Source: Rhodoferax sp. | GTDB lineage: Bacteria; Pseudomonadota; Gammaproteobacteria; Burkholderiales; Burkholderiaceae_C | Assembly: GCA_020048795.1 (NCBI GenBank) | Contig: JAIFMA010000043.1 | Span: forward strand, 1 to 7,601 | Direction: 5' to 3' | DNA length: 7,601 nucleotides | Part shown: piece after piece, positions 5,938 through 7,601 of the stretch | Layout: every line of letters begins with the position of its first letter | How positions within the stretch are numbered: position 1 is the first letter of the stretch | The notes under the pieces: generated by a model | Told to the model about the DNA's origin: nothing | Seen by the model: the letters and a program-made list of their open reading frames with translations, nothing else | Databases searched by the model: none | Made by a program: the position numbers and the translations under genes

Positions 5938-6840
5938 TCAGGTGGCCCAGATGACCTGGTTGCGCCCACCATGTTTGGCGGCGTACAGGCAGTGGTCGGC
6001 CTGGACAAAAAGAGCTGCGTCCAGTTCGGCATGGACCGGTGTGTGGGTGGCACCGCCCAGGCTGACGGTCAGCCAGGCGGCAACGGCAGAATCGGGGAAG
6101 GGAATTTTCTGGGCTTCGACCTCAAAGCGGATTTTTTCGGCGATCTGCTTGCCGTTTTCGGCTTCGATTTCGGGCAGGATGACGACAAACTCTTCACCCC
6201 CATAACGCGCCACAAAATCTGCCGGGCGTTTCAGCGATCCCTGAATGGCGGCTGCCACGCGCTTGAGCAACAGATCACCTGCGGCGTGGCCATAGGTATC
6301 GTTGTAGAGTTTGAAATGATCGACATCCACCACGATCAGCGACAGCGGGGTGTTGTTGCGCATGCAGCGCCGCCACTCGCGTTCGTACACCTCGGCAAAA
6401 CGGCGCCGGTTCGGGATTTCAGTCAGGCTGTCGATCATGGCCAACTGCTCCAGCAGCAGCCGCTGGTGCACCGCCTGCAGGTGGTTACGGATGCGGACCC
6501 GCACGATGGGTGGGTGAAACGGCTTGGCAATGTAGTCAACAGCGCCGAGTTCCAGCCCAAGTTCTTCGTCGCCGGCCGAGTTCAGTGCCGAGATGAAGAT
6601 CACCGGGATGTGCCGGGTGTTGTCGTTGGCCTTGAGTGCGCGGATCACGGCGTGGCCGTCCATTTCAGGCATCAGCACATCCAGCAGAATCAGGTCGGGT
6701 GCCCGTGACTGTGTTTTTTCAAGGGCCTGGGTGCCGTTCTTGGCCAGCACAATGTTGTAACTGTCTTGCAGCAGCTCGGTCAGCAGGGTGCGGTTCTGCT
6801 TTTCGTCATCCACAATCAGGATGGTGAATTCGGCGTTCAT
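5938..6840 (-). CDS. Response regulator with GGDEF domain (diguanylate cyclase)
   Basis: This 300-residue cytoplasmic protein makes cyclic-di-GMP from two GTP under control of a receiver domain. Receiver (about 5-122): acidic pair D11/D12, phospho-acceptor D54 in LLDVLMPEMDG, S84 and K106 in AKPF. A short helical linker (about 122-135) leads to the GGDEF domain (136-298), which starts with the usual DSLTEIPNRR, has VDVDHFKLYNDTYGH (171-185) for metal and GTP, and the active site GGEEF (214-218). RPAD (205-208), five residues before the active site, is an intact RxxD inhibitory site, so product inhibition is expected. The catalytic motifs are complete. The ATG overlaps the kinase stop (ATGA), so the two are co-translated, and the kinase HPt is the likely phosphate donor to D54 (inference). 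The permease starts 6 bp downstream. Confidence 0.97.
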   Translation of the reverse strand: MNAEFTILIVDDEKQNRTLLTELLQDSYNIVLAKNGTQALEKTQSRAPDLILLDVLMPEMDGHAVIRALKANDNTRHIPVIFISALNSAGDEELGLELGAVDYIAKPFHPPIVRVRIRNHLQAVHQRLLLEQLAMIDSLTEIPNRRRFAEVYEREWRRCMRNNTPLSLIVVDVDHFKLYNDTYGHAAGDLLLKRVAAAIQGSLKRPADFVARYGGEEFVVILPEIEAENGKQIAEKIRFEVEAQKIPFPDSAVAAWLTVSLGGATHTPVHAELDAALFVQADHCLYAAKHGGRNQVIWAT

Positions 6841-7601
6841 GGCTGTTTTCCGACCAGGCTTGAGCGCAACCGGGCCAGCACCTCCAGGGCTCGCGGGTAC
6901 TCGATATCGTCCACCAGATCACGCAGCAGTTGCAAGTCGTCCTGATGGCGTGGGTCAGCCAGGCTGGCGCTGATGTCGCCCAACAGCCGTGCCGCCGCAG
7001 CGTCGTCATGCCGCAACAGGTTTTCCAGCCGGTCGAGCAAGGCCAACTGGACATCGAGGGAAGCAAGTGTCTTCAGGGGATCCTCGCCGACGCAAAAAAG
7101 AGGCTGATTATCGGGCAGTGAAGCCAGCGACTGCAGCACCCGGCGCAAGGCAGCGACAAAAGGCGCAAATTCTGCTTCGGCGCGCTGCGACTGTGCGAAG
7201 TGCTCTTCCAGCAACCTGGCCGATTCCGACAGTCCGTTGGCACCGATGGTGGCGGCCGCTGACTTGATCGAATGGGCCAGCCGCTGCGCCAGGGCAAAGT
7301 CGCCCTGTGCCAGGGCGTGGCTGATGTCGTCTGGGCTGGCACCGAATTCGCGCTTGAAGCCGTCCAGAATCTGCCGGTACAGCGCTGGGCGGCCCAGGTG
7401 GTTGAACAGGCCGCGCTCGGTGTCGATGCCATCAAGCCTCGGCAGGGTTTGAGCCATCGCAGTGTCGTCCGCCCCTGGCGGCGGGGCGGCGGCCTCGTCA
7501 GGGTTGTCATGCGGTTTGATCCAGCGCAGCAAGGCGTTGAAAAAAGTGTCGTGATTGATCGGCTTGACCAGATGGTCGTTCATGCCGGCTTGCAGGCTGC
7601 G
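6837..7601 (-). CDS. Hybrid sensor histidine kinase, C-terminal end with receiver remnant and HPt domain (partial)
   Basis: The frame is open at the window edge; 254 residues and a TGA are visible. An internal ATG at 7583 is not the start, because the frame continues upstream as RSLQAG and the joined AGMNDHLVKPI is the classic end of a receiver domain (lysine at fragment residue 13). After an acidic, proline-rich linker comes an HPt domain (about 60-155) with AHSIKSAAATIGA, whose histidine at fragment residue 110 is the phospho-acceptor. A tail of about 90 residues follows (LDRLENLLRHDDAAAARLL...), helical and resembling tails seen after HPt in other large hybrid kinases. The sensor, kinase core and most of the receiver lie outside the window. 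It overlaps the cyclase gene by 4 bp, pointing to a phosphorelay: kinase, receiver, HPt, then the receiver of the cyclase. Confidence 0.93.
   Translation of the reverse strand, partial: RSLQAGMNDHLVKPINHDTFFNALLRWIKPHDNPDEAAAPPPGADDTAMAQTLPRLDGIDTERGLFNHLGRPALYRQILDGFKREFGASPDDISHALAQGDFALAQRLAHSIKSAAATIGANGLSESARLLEEHFAQSQRAEAEFAPFVAALRRVLQSLASLPDNQPLFCVGEDPLKTLASLDVQLALLDRLENLLRHDDAAAARLLGDISASLADPRHQDDLQLLRDLVDDIEYPRALEVLARLRSSLVGKQP

Noticed and set aside
5971..6708. A plus-strand open frame of 245 codons opposite the cyclase
   Set aside because: The minus strand encodes a complete REC-GGDEF protein; this frame is its shadow.

Overview
All recognisable genes lie on the minus strand of a GC-rich stretch, most likely from a betaproteobacterium of the Burkholderiales. 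Comamonadaceae (Rhodoferax/Polaromonas/Acidovorax-like) is my best guess. The basis is protein style plus a hairpin repeat (GGCGCTT / AAGCGCC with GATAGCTGCT beside it) that I remember as common in that family. No database was searched.

In transcription order, from high to low coordinates: (1) 7601-6837, the C-terminal end of a hybrid sensor kinase (end of a receiver domain, an HPt domain and a helical tail), cut by the window edge. (2) 6840-5938, a response regulator with a GGDEF output (diguanylate cyclase), overlapping the kinase gene by ATGA. The two probably form one phosphorelay that controls cyclic-di-GMP. (3) 5931-3417, a long FtsX-type ABC permease starting 6 bp after the cyclase. 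Its reading frame is broken near 4078-4148, so it reads as a 617-residue N-terminal part and a C-terminal part of about 220 residues. (4) 3210-1022, a polar (basic) amino-acid ABC transporter operon: periplasmic binding protein, HisQ-like permease, HisM-like permease. The binding protein appears to lack about 18 internal residues present in HisJ/ArgT, and no HisP-type ATPase is encoded nearby. (5) 1011-850, a non-coding gap with nested inverted repeats of the REP/MITE type. (6) 799-1, the N-terminal 266 residues of a phospholipase-D-like protein that resembles the N-terminus of SNF2-type helicases, some of which are annotated as anti-phage. It runs off the window.

Most of the window is ordinary signalling and transport. 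The points worth a second look are the two lesions about 1 kb apart (binding-protein deletion, permease frameshift), the missing transporter ATPase, the hairpin repeat inside the permease coding sequence, the composite repeat after the transporter operon, and the truncated PLD/helicase candidate. I did not find a clearly new system. The PLD-like gene is the only candidate lead, and the deciding part of it lies outside the window.
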